DNA of 64,000 bases from Bacteroidota bacterium (GCA_023434665.1 JAEYSM010000028.1:35294-99293), one strand, 5' to 3'; positions 35,047 through 44,376 are shown, counted from the first letter of the stretch. Numbers and translations: made by a program. Notes: generated by a model from the letters alone, not told the origin.

Positions 35047-37581
35047 TTATTTTAGTTTTTCTAGCCGCTGTAATATGCGACCGATATTTACAGGATTTTT
35101 AAGTACACCCTGCCACAAGTCTCCTTTTTGCTTTAACCGTTCCTCCATATTATGTATAGTAAACATTTGCGGAGAAAGTTTGTGATTAACCTCATCCCAC
35201 TCAAGAGGTGCAGATACAGTAGCTAAAGGCCTTGGTCTTACACTGTAAGGAGCGGCAATAGTCTGACCTTTGCGATTTTGTAAAAAATCCACATATATTT
35301 TATTACCTCGCTTCGATACTGTTCTTTCGACAGTTGTGACTTCCGGTATCCTTGATTGTGTTATGTTGGCTAATATTTCTGCAAAGGTCTTCACCTGGTC
35401 ATAGTCATATTTTGCTCCTAATGGAATGTATATATGAAGACCTGTGGCACCACTTGTCTTACAATAAGAATTAATTTTCAGCTCGTCGCACAATTCCTTT
35501 ACAACCAAAGCTGTATTAACCACTTCTTTAAATGAAATTTCACCAGGATCCAGGTCAAGCATCATATAGTCGGGGTAATCAGGATTATTATACCGGCTGT
35601 GCCAAGGATTAATTTCTATTGAGCCAAGATTAATCATATATAACAGGCTCGGAAGATCATTTACAATCAGGTAGTCAATTTCCCGGTTATTGGATTTTGA
35701 ATACATCTGGGCTGTTTTAATCCATTTTGGTAATTGATTTACTTCCATGTCTTTTTGATAAAAGCTTGGTCCTTTTATTCCGCTTGGAAACCTGTTCAGA
35801 GATTGTGGTCTGTTTTTCAGATATGGTAAAATAAATTTGCTGATCTTTTCGTAATACGTTAATAAATCTCCCTTTGTTATTCCTTCACCTGGCCAGTATT
35901 CCTTACTTAGGTTTGTCAACTTCAGCTCTTTGCGTCCAAATTTTAATATTTGTTCCTTTTCGCGACTAATAATTGATTCTGATTGCATTTTACTCTCTGC
36001 TAGCTGATTAATATTTTCCGGTTCCTCTATGGCAACTTCCTGAGCCACCTTGTCAATTCTTAATCCGAGGAATACGGGATTGCGCATAATCTTTTCATTA
36101 GTCCACGAAAGAAATTTAACATTGCATACAAGTTCAGGAGTTAACCAAACAGGTTTACCGCGACTGTAATGAGAAGTTTTCAGTTCCAATGTTTTCTTTT
36201 CAGTCCGCTTTTTCTGAAATTCATCATACAATTCTTTTAATGATTCATCATTAAAGCCTGTTCCCACATTTCCAATGTGAACTAACCTACCTTTTTCAAA
36301 GGCCCCTAGAATTAAGGATCCAAAATATTTCCGGCTGTTTTGTGGCATAGTATAGCCACAAATTATAGCCTCTTGCGACATGGTAATTTTGGATTTGAGC
36401 CATTGCCGGCTTCTTTTACCGGGGAGATAGGTGCTATTGATTTCTTTGGCAATAATCCCTTCATAGCCTCCTTGCGATAATTGCTCAAATAAGTCCTGCC
36501 CCTGTTCTCTGACAAAGGGTGACAGAACAACATTTTTAAAAGAATAATTTTTAAACAGCTCGGATAATAATTCTTTTCTGTCAAGTAAGGGGAGATGAAT
36601 AATTGAATGATTATTCAAATACAACAAGTCAAAAACATAATAAATCAATCTCCCCTGTTGAGTCCTTATATAATTTTGTAACTGCTGGAAATCACTAATT
36701 CCGTTCTCATCTTCAATCACAATTTCACCATCCAGAATTGTATTATCCTTAATTTTGACTAGTTCCTTAATAATAGGCTCAAATTGTTTATTAAAGTTAT
36801 TCCCATTTCTTGATACCATATCTGGGTGCCCATTGTTAACCATTGTTAGCGCCCTGTAGCCATCATATTTTACTTCAAAAATCCACTTTGGATCATCATT
36901 AATATTTTTTACAAGGGTAGCTAGCATAGGTCGCTTATGTGATTCCCATGCTTCCTGAATTGTTGGTCCGGACTTGAGCTTACGTTCACGCTTGTTATTT
37001 TGGTTCCTTTTGATTTTTACATTACCGGACGAGATAACCGGCTTCAATGATTCAATATCGAAACTTTCGAGATTAAAGGCGTCTTTTTTCTTAATCAACA
37101 ACCAGTTATTTCCCTTGTCACTTTTAATTCGTACTATGGCAAAAGCACCTTTAATATACTTTCCATTAAAAACAATTTTCAAATCGCCCTTTTCTAATTG
37201 TTTCTGCAAATGTTTTTCCTGATTGGTTTCCTCAGGAGCCTTGTAGGCAGCATAAGTTCCCTGATCAAAAATATCCATCACTCCGGCACCATAATTACCT
37301 TCAGGGATTACGCCATAAAAATCAAGATATTCTATTGGATGATCTTCTACCATAACAGCCAGACGCTTATCACCAGCCAACATAGATGGGCCTTTTGGGA
37401 CAGCCCAACTTTTCAAAACCCCGTCTAATTCAAGTCTAAGGTCATAGTGTAACCGGGTAGCGTCATGACGTTGAATAACAAACCTGAGCTCTTTGCTTTT
37501 TACGGCTTTTTTACCTGAAGGTTCAGGTGTCTGTTTAAAATCTCTTTTTGATTTATATTTGGAGAGTCCCATTTTTGGCAT
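35047..37581 (-). CDS. ligD: ATP-dependent DNA ligase D (NHEJ)
   Basis: 844 residues in order phosphoesterase-ligase-polymerase. Residues ~30-170: 3'-phosphoesterase (QRHDATRLHYDLRLE with His39 and His45; IPEGNYGAG). Residues ~215-530: ligase with Lys238 in EVKYDGYR and motif DGEIV. Residues ~550-844: LigD-type primase/polymerase, with metal-binding Asp676 and Asp678 in LDLDPG and Asp765 in YVDFLQN. Repairs double-strand breaks with Ku by non-homologous end joining, adding and trimming end nucleotides. Start could be Met1 or Met4. Ku is 43 bases upstream. Confidence 0.96.
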   Translation of the reverse strand: MPKMGLSKYKSKRDFKQTPEPSGKKAVKSKELRFVIQRHDATRLHYDLRLELDGVLKSWAVPKGPSMLAGDKRLAVMVEDHPIEYLDFYGVIPEGNYGAGVMDIFDQGTYAAYKAPEETNQEKHLQKQLEKGDLKIVFNGKYIKGAFAIVRIKSDKGNNWLLIKKKDAFNLESFDIESLKPVISSGNVKIKRNQNNKRERKLKSGPTIQEAWESHKRPMLATLVKNINDDPKWIFEVKYDGYRALTMVNNGHPDMVSRNGNNFNKQFEPIIKELVKIKDNTILDGEIVIEDENGISDFQQLQNYIRTQQGRLIYYVFDLLYLNNHSIIHLPLLDRKELLSELFKNYSFKNVVLSPFVREQGQDLFEQLSQGGYEGIIAKEINSTYLPGKRSRQWLKSKITMSQEAIICGYTMPQNSRKYFGSLILGAFEKGRLVHIGNVGTGFNDESLKELYDEFQKKRTEKKTLELKTSHYSRGKPVWLTPELVCNVKFLSWTNEKIMRNPVFLGLRIDKVAQEVAIEEPENINQLAESKMQSESIISREKEQILKFGRKELKLTNLSKEYWPGEGITKGDLLTYYEKISKFILPYLKNRPQSLNRFPSGIKGPSFYQKDMEVNQLPKWIKTAQMYSKSNNREIDYLIVNDLPSLLYMINLGSIEINPWHSRYNNPDYPDYMMLDLDPGEISFKEVVNTALVVKELCDELKINSYCKTSGATGLHIYIPLGAKYDYDQVKTFAEILANITQSRIPEVTTVERTVSKRGNKIYVDFLQNRKGQTIAAPYSVRPRPLATVSAPLEWDEVNHKLSPQMFTIHNMEERLKQKGDLWQGVLKNPVNIGRILQRLEKLK

Positions 37582-37624
37582 GAGCTGGCGTTCTACATAT
37601 ACTAAAAACCATAAAATAATGAAG

Positions 37625-38395
37625 CTATATGGCTTTCTTCTTGGTTAAACTAGCCTTCAATTGTTCCATCAAATCTTGTGATTTGTGAGGGCTAATACGA
37701 TACTTTTTAACTTTCGGAGCCTTTCCATTTGCTTTATCTTCTATTACTTTCCTGAGTGTGGCAGCATATTCATCCTTAAAATCATTGATATTGAACTCAG
37801 AAGTATATTGATCTATCAACGTCAATGCGATCTTCAATTCAGGAGCTTTTACATCTGTTTTAGCCGGTAGATTAAGATCGCCATAATCTCTAACTTCTTC
37901 GGCGAACCTTATCTTACTTAACACAAGCACATCATCCTTTGGCTTTAAAACAGTAAGGGCAGCCGCTGTTCTCATAACAAACTGGGCCACTCCTACTTTA
38001 CCGGATTTCTTTAATGCTTCTCTTAAGAGTGCATAAGCTTTAACGCCCGACTTCTCAGGCTCTACATAGTAAGAATTTTCGAAATAGATGGAATCAATGT
38101 CTTTCTCAGTGACAAACTGATTTACTTCAATTATTTTGCTTTTCTCCGGGGCAGCTTTTTCAAAATCTTCATCATCAAGTACAATAAAATTGTCATTGTA
38201 CTTGAAGGCCTTCGCGATATTATCCCATTCAACTTCACGTCCTGTATTCTCATTGACACGCAGATACCTTATTTTACCAAGATCTCTGCGATCAACCATT
38301 TCAAGGTTTAGACTACTCTGTTGAGTAGCACTGTAAAGTTTAACCGGAATATTTACTAAGCCAAAGCTAATTGCTCCTTTCCATATAGATCTCAT
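37625..38395 (-). CDS. ku: Ku protein, NHEJ end-binding
   Basis: 256 residues, the bacterial single-domain Ku core. Signatures: MRSIWKGAISFGLVNIPVKLYSA at the start, FIVLDDEDFEKAAPEKSKIIEVNQFV, and YYVEPEKSGVKAYALLREAL. It ends in a lysine-rich tail (LKASLTKKKAI), typical for DNA-end recruiting of LigD. First gene of the ku-ligD-kinase operon. Confidence 0.97.
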   Translation of the reverse strand: MRSIWKGAISFGLVNIPVKLYSATQQSSLNLEMVDRRDLGKIRYLRVNENTGREVEWDNIAKAFKYNDNFIVLDDEDFEKAAPEKSKIIEVNQFVTEKDIDSIYFENSYYVEPEKSGVKAYALLREALKKSGKVGVAQFVMRTAAALTVLKPKDDVLVLSKIRFAEEVRDYGDLNLPAKTDVKAPELKIALTLIDQYTSEFNINDFKDEYAATLRKVIEDKANGKAPKVKKYRISPHKSQDLMEQLKASLTKKKAI

Positions 38396-38460
38396 AGTAA
38401 AACAAGTTACAATTTAGGTTAGGGAGTAAGAGCAATAGAGAAAGCTTTTCAGAAGCGTGA

Positions 38461-38613
38461 TTAAACGCTTCGACCCTGAATAAGCCTTAGAATAATTGCA
38501 ATTACAGCAATGACCAAAAGAATGTGAATTAATCCCCCGGCACTATATCCAAGAAAACCGATAGCCCAGGCAATAATCAAAATTACAGCAATGATATAAA
38601 GTAAGTTTCCCAT
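38461..38613 (-). CDS. Lmo0937-family small membrane protein
   Basis: 50 residues. Starts MGNLLYIIAVILIIAWAIGF, then LGYSAGGLIHILLVIAVIAIIL and ends in IQGRSV. Two hydrophobic helices separated by a Gly-rich turn, as in the Lmo0937/DUF5670 family of small stress-associated membrane proteins. Sits 65 bases upstream of ku on the same strand, so it could share its transcript. Confidence 0.8.
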   Translation of the reverse strand: MGNLLYIIAVILIIAWAIGFLGYSAGGLIHILLVIAVIAIILRLIQGRSV

Positions 38614-38809
38614 AGTAATTGTGTTTTAGTTGGTTTGTTAATTCTCTTTTTCAATGTGAATAGCTTCAAAATCGCTAATGTCACATAGGTTAATTGCAAA
38701 AATACCCTTACCAAGCCCTGAATGCTTTATATTTCTTTCTTAATATCTTACATCATTTATTACTAAAACTTTTAATCCTTGTTTCATAGCCAAATTCCTT
38801 AAAATAGAA

Positions 38810-38838
38810 AAACCGTCACGGGGTATTTGTGACGGTTT
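38810..38838 (-). terminator. Terminator after the OmpA-barrel genes
   Basis: 10-bp stem AAACCGTCAC / GTGACGGTTT with a 9-base loop. On the minus strand it is followed by TTTCTATTTT. Confidence 0.8.
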
Positions 38839-38885
38839 CGTTGAGGGGAGAGGAGGGATTCTTTAATTTTTTGAATACACCAGAT

Positions 38886-39524
38886 TTAGAAGCGATATCC
38901 TACTGATAAACCAAAACCTGTGTTTTTCCATACCGTATCATCATCCACCCAATAATCAGGGAAAATATCCAGTAGCCCTAATTGAGCATTGAGCTGAAAT
39001 GAAACCATATTAGCAAACTCATAACCAATTATAAAGTTAGCACCCGCATCAAAAGCTTTTAAATAAATTACATCATCCGGGTCACTTTCCACCACTTCAT
39101 TCTGAAATTCGACATCGAAATCTCTTTCAGTTGCTTTTCCTCCAATTCCATAACCTAGGTAAGGTCCAAGGCCCAAAAGCATATGACCTGTTCCAAGTAA
39201 GGGTTTGAAAACCAAATTCAATGGCAACTCAATATAGGATAGAGATAATTTAGAACTCATTATGTCACTCATTTCAAGTTTACTCCCTTTTGTTGAGAAT
39301 AATAAACCTGGCTGAAAATAGATATCGGTCCCAACCGGAACTTCATAATTAACACCGGCATGAAATCCGGTTGTGAGTTTATTTTCAAGGTTATCACCTT
39401 CGAAATCTTTTCCATTGACATTCTGAAAATTAATGCCTGCCCTTACACCGAATCCCTGAGCATATATATTATTTGCCAGGAAAGCAAGGGTAAAAATTAT
39501 AATTAATGTTTTGAATGTTTTCAT
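38886..39524 (-). CDS. PorT-like outer-membrane beta-barrel protein
   Basis: About 212 residues from the ATG at 39524, which directly precedes a signal peptide (MKTFKTLIIIFTLAFLAN, cleavage after YAQ); the longer frame to 39578 would overlap the OmpA gene. Barrel pattern: GFGVRAGINFQNVNGKDF, IYFQPGLLFSTKGSKLE, YIELPLNLVF, MLLGLGPYLGYGIGG, and final GLSVGYRF. Follows the OmpA lipoprotein gene by 50 bases on the same strand, with a terminator behind. Confidence 0.85.
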   Translation of the reverse strand: MKTFKTLIIIFTLAFLANNIYAQGFGVRAGINFQNVNGKDFEGDNLENKLTTGFHAGVNYEVPVGTDIYFQPGLLFSTKGSKLEMSDIMSSKLSLSYIELPLNLVFKPLLGTGHMLLGLGPYLGYGIGGKATERDFDVEFQNEVVESDPDDVIYLKAFDAGANFIIGYEFANMVSFQLNAQLGLLDIFPDYWVDDDTVWKNTGFGLSVGYRF

Positions 39525-39574
39525 AATAATAAGTTTTTTAATGAACATCCGTCGCTTTGATATCATATAGGATA

Positions 39575-40246
39575 TCAATTGCCACTACCGGCTTCTTTTT
39601 GTGCATCTCTGATCATTTTCTCATTAGCAGTGATTAAAAACTCAACTCTTCTGTTTTGCGCCCTGCCATCTTCAGTGTCATTACTATATTTTGGAACAGT
39701 CTCTCCAAAACCGACAGTATTGACTCTCGTACTAGTAATATTGTTCATAACAAGATAATTAGCTACTGTTAAGGCACGTCTCTCAGAAAGGGATTGGTTA
39801 TAATTTTCAGACCCTTTGCTATCTGTATGACCTTGAATTTCAATATCAGTGTCGGGATACTTATTAAGAATTTCAATAAGACTTGAAAGATTCCTTGTAG
39901 CTTCAGGAGTTAAGTCAGATTTATCAAATCCAAACAAAACTTTTCCACTGAATTCAACCACAATTCCTTCTCCAACACGTTCAACTTTTGCTCCGGGTAC
40001 TTCCCGTTCCATTTCAGCAGCCTGCTTATCCATCTGCTTTCCAATTACAGCACCAGCAACTCCACCAACAGTGGCACCAATAATGGCGCCCATTCCGGTA
40101 TTTCCGGCTGCTCTGCCAATAACTGCTCCGGTAGCACCACCACCAGCAGCTCCGATTACTGCACCTTTTTGCGACCTGTTCATAGAAGAACAGCCCAAAA
40201 ATGTCAGTGAAATCAAAAGAATATAGACTATATTATATTTTTTCAT
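39575..40246 (-). CDS. OmpA-family lipoprotein with glycine zipper
   Basis: 223 residues from the ATG at 40246, chosen because it begins a lipoprotein signal peptide (MKKYNIVYILLISLTFLGC, lipidation at Cys19). A glycine-zipper segment follows (GAVIGAAGGGATGAVIGRAAG, then GAIIGATVGGVAGAVIGK). The C-terminal OmpA domain (~115-210) has VLFGFDKSDLTPEA, IEIQGHTDSKGS and the peptidoglycan-binding NYNQSLSERRA and GRAQNRRVEF. Anchors the outer membrane to the cell wall. Part of a run with the M48 and barrel genes. Confidence 0.92.
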   Translation of the reverse strand: MKKYNIVYILLISLTFLGCSSMNRSQKGAVIGAAGGGATGAVIGRAAGNTGMGAIIGATVGGVAGAVIGKQMDKQAAEMEREVPGAKVERVGEGIVVEFSGKVLFGFDKSDLTPEATRNLSSLIEILNKYPDTDIEIQGHTDSKGSENYNQSLSERRALTVANYLVMNNITSTRVNTVGFGETVPKYSNDTEDGRAQNRRVEFLITANEKMIRDAQKEAGSGN

Positions 40247-40322
40247 CTCTTTACTTTTTTGTGAACCTGTGTGAATTATAATTCTGTGATTAAGCAAGTA
40301 ATAATTGTTGACTACTCAATAA

Positions 40323-41201
40323 TTAAAACCTGATTTTTTTCATTTTAGGTTTTGTATCACCACCGGTTTTGCCTGTTTGATCACCCTGACCTGATTTTTT
40401 CGAAGATTGATTATAATACTTCATCGCTTCAGGCATGATGTTCCTCAATTTATCTATTCTTGTATCATCTGCTGGGTGAGTACTTAAGAATTCTGGCGGT
40501 TTTGCCCCACCTGAATTCGCCATCCTTTCCCAGAATGGGATAGCAACCTGTGGATCATATCCTGCCATAGCAGAAAAAAATAATCCAAATTTGTCAGCTT
40601 CAAGTTCTTCCTTTCTTGAGAAGGGAAGAATTGCACCAACTGTCGTTCCTATACCATAGGATGTCATAAAAATATTTTGGGTTTGTTGTGGTTGGTTTGC
40701 AATGGCTACTTGTAGAGCAACCCCACCAAGTTGTTGAATCAATTGTTGACTCATACGCTCATTTCCATGTTGAGCAATGGCATGTGCAATTTCATGACCT
40801 ACAACAACCGCTAAAGCATCTTCCGTTTGTGTAACGGGCAAAAGTCCGGTATATACAACTACCTTTCCTCCTGGCATACACCAGGCATTTATATCCCCAC
40901 TCTCCACGAGATTAAATTCCCAATTATAACCGGAAAGTACATCTCCCTGTCCGGTACTATTGTAATAGTTTGTAATAGCATCGGCAATGTTTGAACCAAC
41001 CCGTTTAACCATCGCTGCTTCAGTGTTATTGGATGGATTCAAGACTTTATTTTCCTTTAAAAAGTCGCTGTATTGCTGATTAGCCATCATCTGTAATTCA
41101 GATTCCGGCACAAGGCTCAACTGTTTTCGCCCTGTTACTCTGTTTGTAGTGCAACCTCCAATTATTGTCGCAACTAAAAATAATGTCAGTAATTTTTTCA
41201 T
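40323..41201 (-). CDS. M48-family metalloprotease lipoprotein
   Basis: 292 residues. Lipoprotein signal peptide with Cys17 in IIGGC. Zinc motif HEIAH at 136-140 (VVGHEIAHAIAQHGNERMS), third ligand in EELEADKFG. The end (SGQGDQTGKTGGDTKPKMKKIRF) is low-complexity. Resembles LoiP/BepA-type periplasmic proteases that handle misfolded outer-membrane proteins. 76 bases upstream of the OmpA gene. Confidence 0.93.
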   Translation of the reverse strand: MKKLLTLFLVATIIGGCTTNRVTGRKQLSLVPESELQMMANQQYSDFLKENKVLNPSNNTEAAMVKRVGSNIADAITNYYNSTGQGDVLSGYNWEFNLVESGDINAWCMPGGKVVVYTGLLPVTQTEDALAVVVGHEIAHAIAQHGNERMSQQLIQQLGGVALQVAIANQPQQTQNIFMTSYGIGTTVGAILPFSRKEELEADKFGLFFSAMAGYDPQVAIPFWERMANSGGAKPPEFLSTHPADDTRIDKLRNIMPEAMKYYNQSSKKSGQGDQTGKTGGDTKPKMKKIRF

Positions 41202-41287
41202 AAAAACTTGCGTTTTTTCTGGTTTTTACCATTTAATTCAAATATGATGCCAGATAAGCAGGCTAAATATAGCTAAAAATTAACTAT

Positions 41288-41668
41288 CTATAGCAATAAT
41301 ATTAGTAATAATAAAATAATTATAACGGCACCCACAGAAAGGTAAACTCCACCGCTTAATTCAGCAAGTTCTTTCTTTATTTCTCTTACTTCTGACCTTA
41401 GTTCTTTTCGCTCCACTGCGGTAAGTTTTGATTTGTCGATGTCACGCAACTCAATTAGCCTTTCATTAAGCAGTCTCGCTCTTTCTTCATTTTTCAGTTC
41501 ATCCAAATCTTTTGAGTCAATCTCTTTGGTATTCATCCTTTCATCAATTGCTTCTAATTTAACCTCACTGGAATTATTTTCCTTTGTTGGAATATTATCA
41601 GCAAGTGATTTTGAACCACAAATAGATACAATCATTAGTATCACGAGAAGTATATTGATCTTTTTCAT
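41288..41668 (-). CDS. Small coiled-coil protein with C-terminal membrane anchor
   Basis: 126 residues. A signal peptide (cleavage near SLADN), then a charged helical region (about 40-100: ELKNEERARLLNERLIELR, LRSEVREIKKELAEL) and a C-terminal hydrophobic stretch (VYLSVGAVIIILLLLILLL) ending at the terminus. Common in Bacteroidota genomes but with no known role. Upstream of the M48 gene by 86 bases on the same strand. Confidence 0.75.
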   Translation of the reverse strand: MKKINILLVILMIVSICGSKSLADNIPTKENNSSEVKLEAIDERMNTKEIDSKDLDELKNEERARLLNERLIELRDIDKSKLTAVERKELRSEVREIKKELAELSGGVYLSVGAVIIILLLLILLL

Positions 41669-41857
41669 CTAAATAAGTTTTACGAGTGAATATGCAAAGA
41701 TGATATATCAATCATCAAAATACGTTACACTTCTCAATCGAATTTTTACATAATTTCCCACTTACAATATGAAAATCTATAACTTCCCGACAACTGTCTA
41801 TAGTTATTATATAAACTTAAATGATTAAAATATAATGAGTTACGAAAAGAAAGGCAA

Positions 41858-41865
41858 TACCTTTG
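41858..41865 (+). promoter_or_regulatory. -7 box before the small cysteine protein
   Basis: TACCTTTG matches TAnnTTTG. It is 34 bases before the ATG at 41900. No -33 TTG is seen. Confidence 0.45.
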
Positions 41866-41899
41866 TCAAAACTAAAATAACTTGTCAATCTCAAATTTT

Positions 41900-42130
41900 A
41901 TGAAAAAAGAAATAGTTTCAAAAGAGAAACAAAACCAGAATAATCAAATTAGTACGATAAAAAGCAGAGAATCAATTGCAAATAAAATCCATCTTTCAGG
42001 ATGTGCAGCGTGCGCTTCTGATCATCCGGAGGAAGAAAGTTCCAAAGTGAAAATTAGCAGCAAAGAAAAGATCTATACGGTCAATGACATACCTTTTGTA
42101 TGTCTCTGTGATGAGATAAAGGGTATTTGA
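41900..42130 (+). CDS. Small cysteine-pair protein, function unknown
   Basis: 76 residues from the ATG at 41900 (an in-frame TTG at 41882 is less likely, being nearer the -7 box). Lys/Gln/Ser-rich N-terminus, then a CxxC pair (SGCAACASDHPEEE) and a second pair near the end (FVCLCDEIKGI). Four cysteines in two pairs suggest a metal site or disulfides. No signal peptide. I do not recognise the family. Lone plus-strand gene between minus-strand operons, convergent with cvfB. Confidence 0.55.
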   Translation: MKKEIVSKEKQNQNNQISTIKSRESIANKIHLSGCAACASDHPEEESSKVKISSKEKIYTVNDIPFVCLCDEIKGI

Positions 42131-42140
42131 GAGTAAACTC

Positions 42141-42983
42141 CTATACTTTCTTTTCTAAAAGTCTGATTCCAGAATTTTCAATAATGATTTTTCTTGATTT
42201 ATAGAGCCTCCCTAATGCCTGTTTAAAGTTTTTCTTGCTAATACTAAAAGTCAGGTAAATTTCTTCTGGTGTATTCTTTTCGGTAAGGGGTACAAATCCA
42301 TTATTTTGTTTAAGAACATCTATCACATTTTCACACAGGTCATCAATCTTTGTAATATATCCGGTTTTGTAAAGGCTTATATCTACTTTGCCATCATCCC
42401 TTATTGCATTGATGTATCCTTTGATTTTTTGTCCTTTCCTGATAGGCTGAAACACCTGATTTGCATAAATAACACCTTCATACTTGTTATCAATAATCGC
42501 TTTAAAGCCCAGATCAGTTGCTGCATAAATTAACAGATCAACTTCTTGACCTCTTTCCAACGCGGATGTGTCAGTATCGATATATTTTTCAATCAATGTT
42601 GAAGCAGCAATTCTGTTTTTATCATCAGCATACACAAAAACTATGACTTTTGCACCTTCTTCAACTTTATATTTCTGCTCTCTATATGGCAACAAAAGGT
42701 CTTTGTCAAGGCCCCAGTCGAGGAAAGCTCCAACAGGATTCACTGCTTTAACAGTCAGATAAGCAAACTCGTCTCTAATAGCCAGAGGCTTTTGGGTAGT
42801 TGCAATTATCCGGTCAGATGAATCAAAATACAGGAACACATCAAGCTCATCATCGGGAGTACTCGAGTCGGGAACCCATTTCATTGGAAGCAATATTTCT
42901 CCATATTCACCTCCATCGAGATATACTCCAAAATCCACAATCTTTGTGATCCTGAGCTTATTATATTTTCCGGGTATTGCCAT
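42141..42983 (-). CDS. CvfB-type S1-domain RNA-binding protein
   Basis: 280 residues with tandem S1-like OB folds (about 5-60, 70-130 and 140-205; VDFGVYLDGGEYGEILLPMKW, NPVGAFLDWGLDKDLLLP, ATDLGFKAIIDNKYEGVIYANQ) and a C-terminal winged helix (about 215-275, TPEEIYLTFSISKKNFKQALGRLYK). This is the CvfB/YitL arrangement, an RNA-binding post-transcriptional regulator. Last gene of the pan-radA operon, 27 bases after radA. Confidence 0.9.
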   Translation of the reverse strand: MAIPGKYNKLRITKIVDFGVYLDGGEYGEILLPMKWVPDSSTPDDELDVFLYFDSSDRIIATTQKPLAIRDEFAYLTVKAVNPVGAFLDWGLDKDLLLPYREQKYKVEEGAKVIVFVYADDKNRIAASTLIEKYIDTDTSALERGQEVDLLIYAATDLGFKAIIDNKYEGVIYANQVFQPIRKGQKIKGYINAIRDDGKVDISLYKTGYITKIDDLCENVIDVLKQNNGFVPLTEKNTPEEIYLTFSISKKNFKQALGRLYKSRKIIIENSGIRLLEKKV

Positions 42984-43010
42984 CTATTTTTTTACTAAAT
43001 CTATTCCTAT

Positions 43011-44369
43011 TTAACTAAAAAGCAATGCTGCTAGTTGTTCAATTTTACTAATTGCTTCAATTTTAATTGTTTTTGAAGCGATCTTTGCTGATTTAAGATT
43101 ATTCTTTGAAATCACAATGGTATTAAATCCAATCTTTTCAGCTTCAGTGACTCTTTGTTCAATTCTGTTAACAGGTCGGATTTCTCCTGATAAGCCTATT
43201 TCACCAGCAAAACAAATTTTCTGAGGTATAGGGATGTCTGTATTTGATGACAAAATAGCACTTACAATGGCTAGGTCAGTAGCAGGATCTGCAACTTTAA
43301 TCCCTCCCGCTATATTCAGGAAGACATCTTTCGAACCAAGTTTAAAGCCACATCTTTTCTCCAATACAGCCAGTAGCATATTTAACCGCCGGTTATCAAA
43401 ACCAGTGGTTGATCTCTGAGGAGTCCCGTATGCCGCTGTACTCACAAGCGCTTGGGTCTCTATTAATATTGGCCTCAACCCCTCAAGTGTTGCAGCAATA
43501 GCAGTACCACTTAAAAGTTCTTCGTGCTGGCCAAGCAAAAGTTCCGAAGGATTTGAAATTTCACGTAATCCTGAATTGACCATTTCATAGATACCTAACT
43601 CCGAAGTACTCCCAAATCTATTCTTTACTGAGCGCAAAATCCTGAATCCGTAATTTCTATCACCTTCAAACTGGAGAACAGTATCCACCATATGTTCAAG
43701 GACTTTAGGGCCTGCCAGAGATCCCTCTTTAGTGATATGTCCAATCAAAAAAACAGGAACACCTGTCCGTTTGGCAAATTGCGACATTTCAAAAGCTGAC
43801 TCCCTGATTTGTGAAACACTACCGGGTGATGAATCTAAATTATCACTTTCAAGTGTCTGAATAGAATCAATAAGCACTATTTCTGGTTTCACCTTTTCAC
43901 ATTGGGCTAGTATGCCTGAGGTAGATGTTTCGGTAAGTATATAACACTGATCATTCATTACACCGATTCTTTCAGCCCTCATCCTGATTTGTTGTTCACT
44001 TTCTTCACCCGAAACATACAGGAATCTCAAATTTTTAAGGTTAAGTGCAACCTGTAGCATAAGTGTTGATTTGCCGATGCCCGGCTCCCCTCCAATTAAA
44101 ATTACAGAACCAGCAACCAGTCCCCCACCAAGAACCCTGTTTAATTCAACATTATTGGTATTAATCCTTGTTTCGGCTCCTAATGTTACATCTTTAATTT
44201 TTACAGCAACTCTTTCTCCATATTGTTTTAGAGTCAAACCTTTGTCTTCCTTCTGAATAACCTCCTCAATAAAAGTATTCCATTCACCGCAAGATGGACA
44301 TTTACCCAACCACTTGGCTGATTCGTTACCACAATTCCTACAAAAAAAAGCTGTTTTAACTTTAGCCAT
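43011..44369 (-). CDS. radA: DNA repair protein RadA
   Basis: 452 residues. N-terminal C4 zinc finger (CRNCGN...CPSCGEW), RecA-like ATPase with Walker A GGEPGIGKST, Walker B VLIDSIQ and the RadA-specific KNRFGSTSELGIYEM. C-terminal Lon-like domain (AGGIKVADPATDLAIVSAILSS, GEIGLSGEIRPV). Branch-migration helicase in recombination. Seven bases after the hldE-type gene. Confidence 0.97.
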   Translation of the reverse strand: MAKVKTAFFCRNCGNESAKWLGKCPSCGEWNTFIEEVIQKEDKGLTLKQYGERVAVKIKDVTLGAETRINTNNVELNRVLGGGLVAGSVILIGGEPGIGKSTLMLQVALNLKNLRFLYVSGEESEQQIRMRAERIGVMNDQCYILTETSTSGILAQCEKVKPEIVLIDSIQTLESDNLDSSPGSVSQIRESAFEMSQFAKRTGVPVFLIGHITKEGSLAGPKVLEHMVDTVLQFEGDRNYGFRILRSVKNRFGSTSELGIYEMVNSGLREISNPSELLLGQHEELLSGTAIAATLEGLRPILIETQALVSTAAYGTPQRSTTGFDNRRLNMLLAVLEKRCGFKLGSKDVFLNIAGGIKVADPATDLAIVSAILSSNTDIPIPQKICFAGEIGLSGEIRPVNRIEQRVTEAEKIGFNTIVISKNNLKSAKIASKTIKIEAISKIEQLAALLFS

Positions 44370-44376
44370 GGTTTAA

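Larger units (their letters stand above)
38396..38885. other. Region between Ku and the barrel gene: one small gene and a terminator
   Basis: The gap holds the 50-codon membrane protein gene at 38461-38613 and a hairpin terminator at 38810-38838. The rest (38614-38809) is AT-rich with no frame of note. A minus-strand TATTTTTG (38704-38697) is a possible -7 box for the small gene. Confidence 0.5.

Noticed and set aside
38401..38413. Minus-strand TTGTAAC before ku as an ECF -35
   Set aside because: No GTCTTA-like -10 follows at 16-18 bases; the downstream sequence is ku coding.
41882..41899. TTG at 41882 as start of the four-cysteine protein
   Set aside because: The ATG at 41900 is a better codon and lies at a more usual distance from the -7 box.
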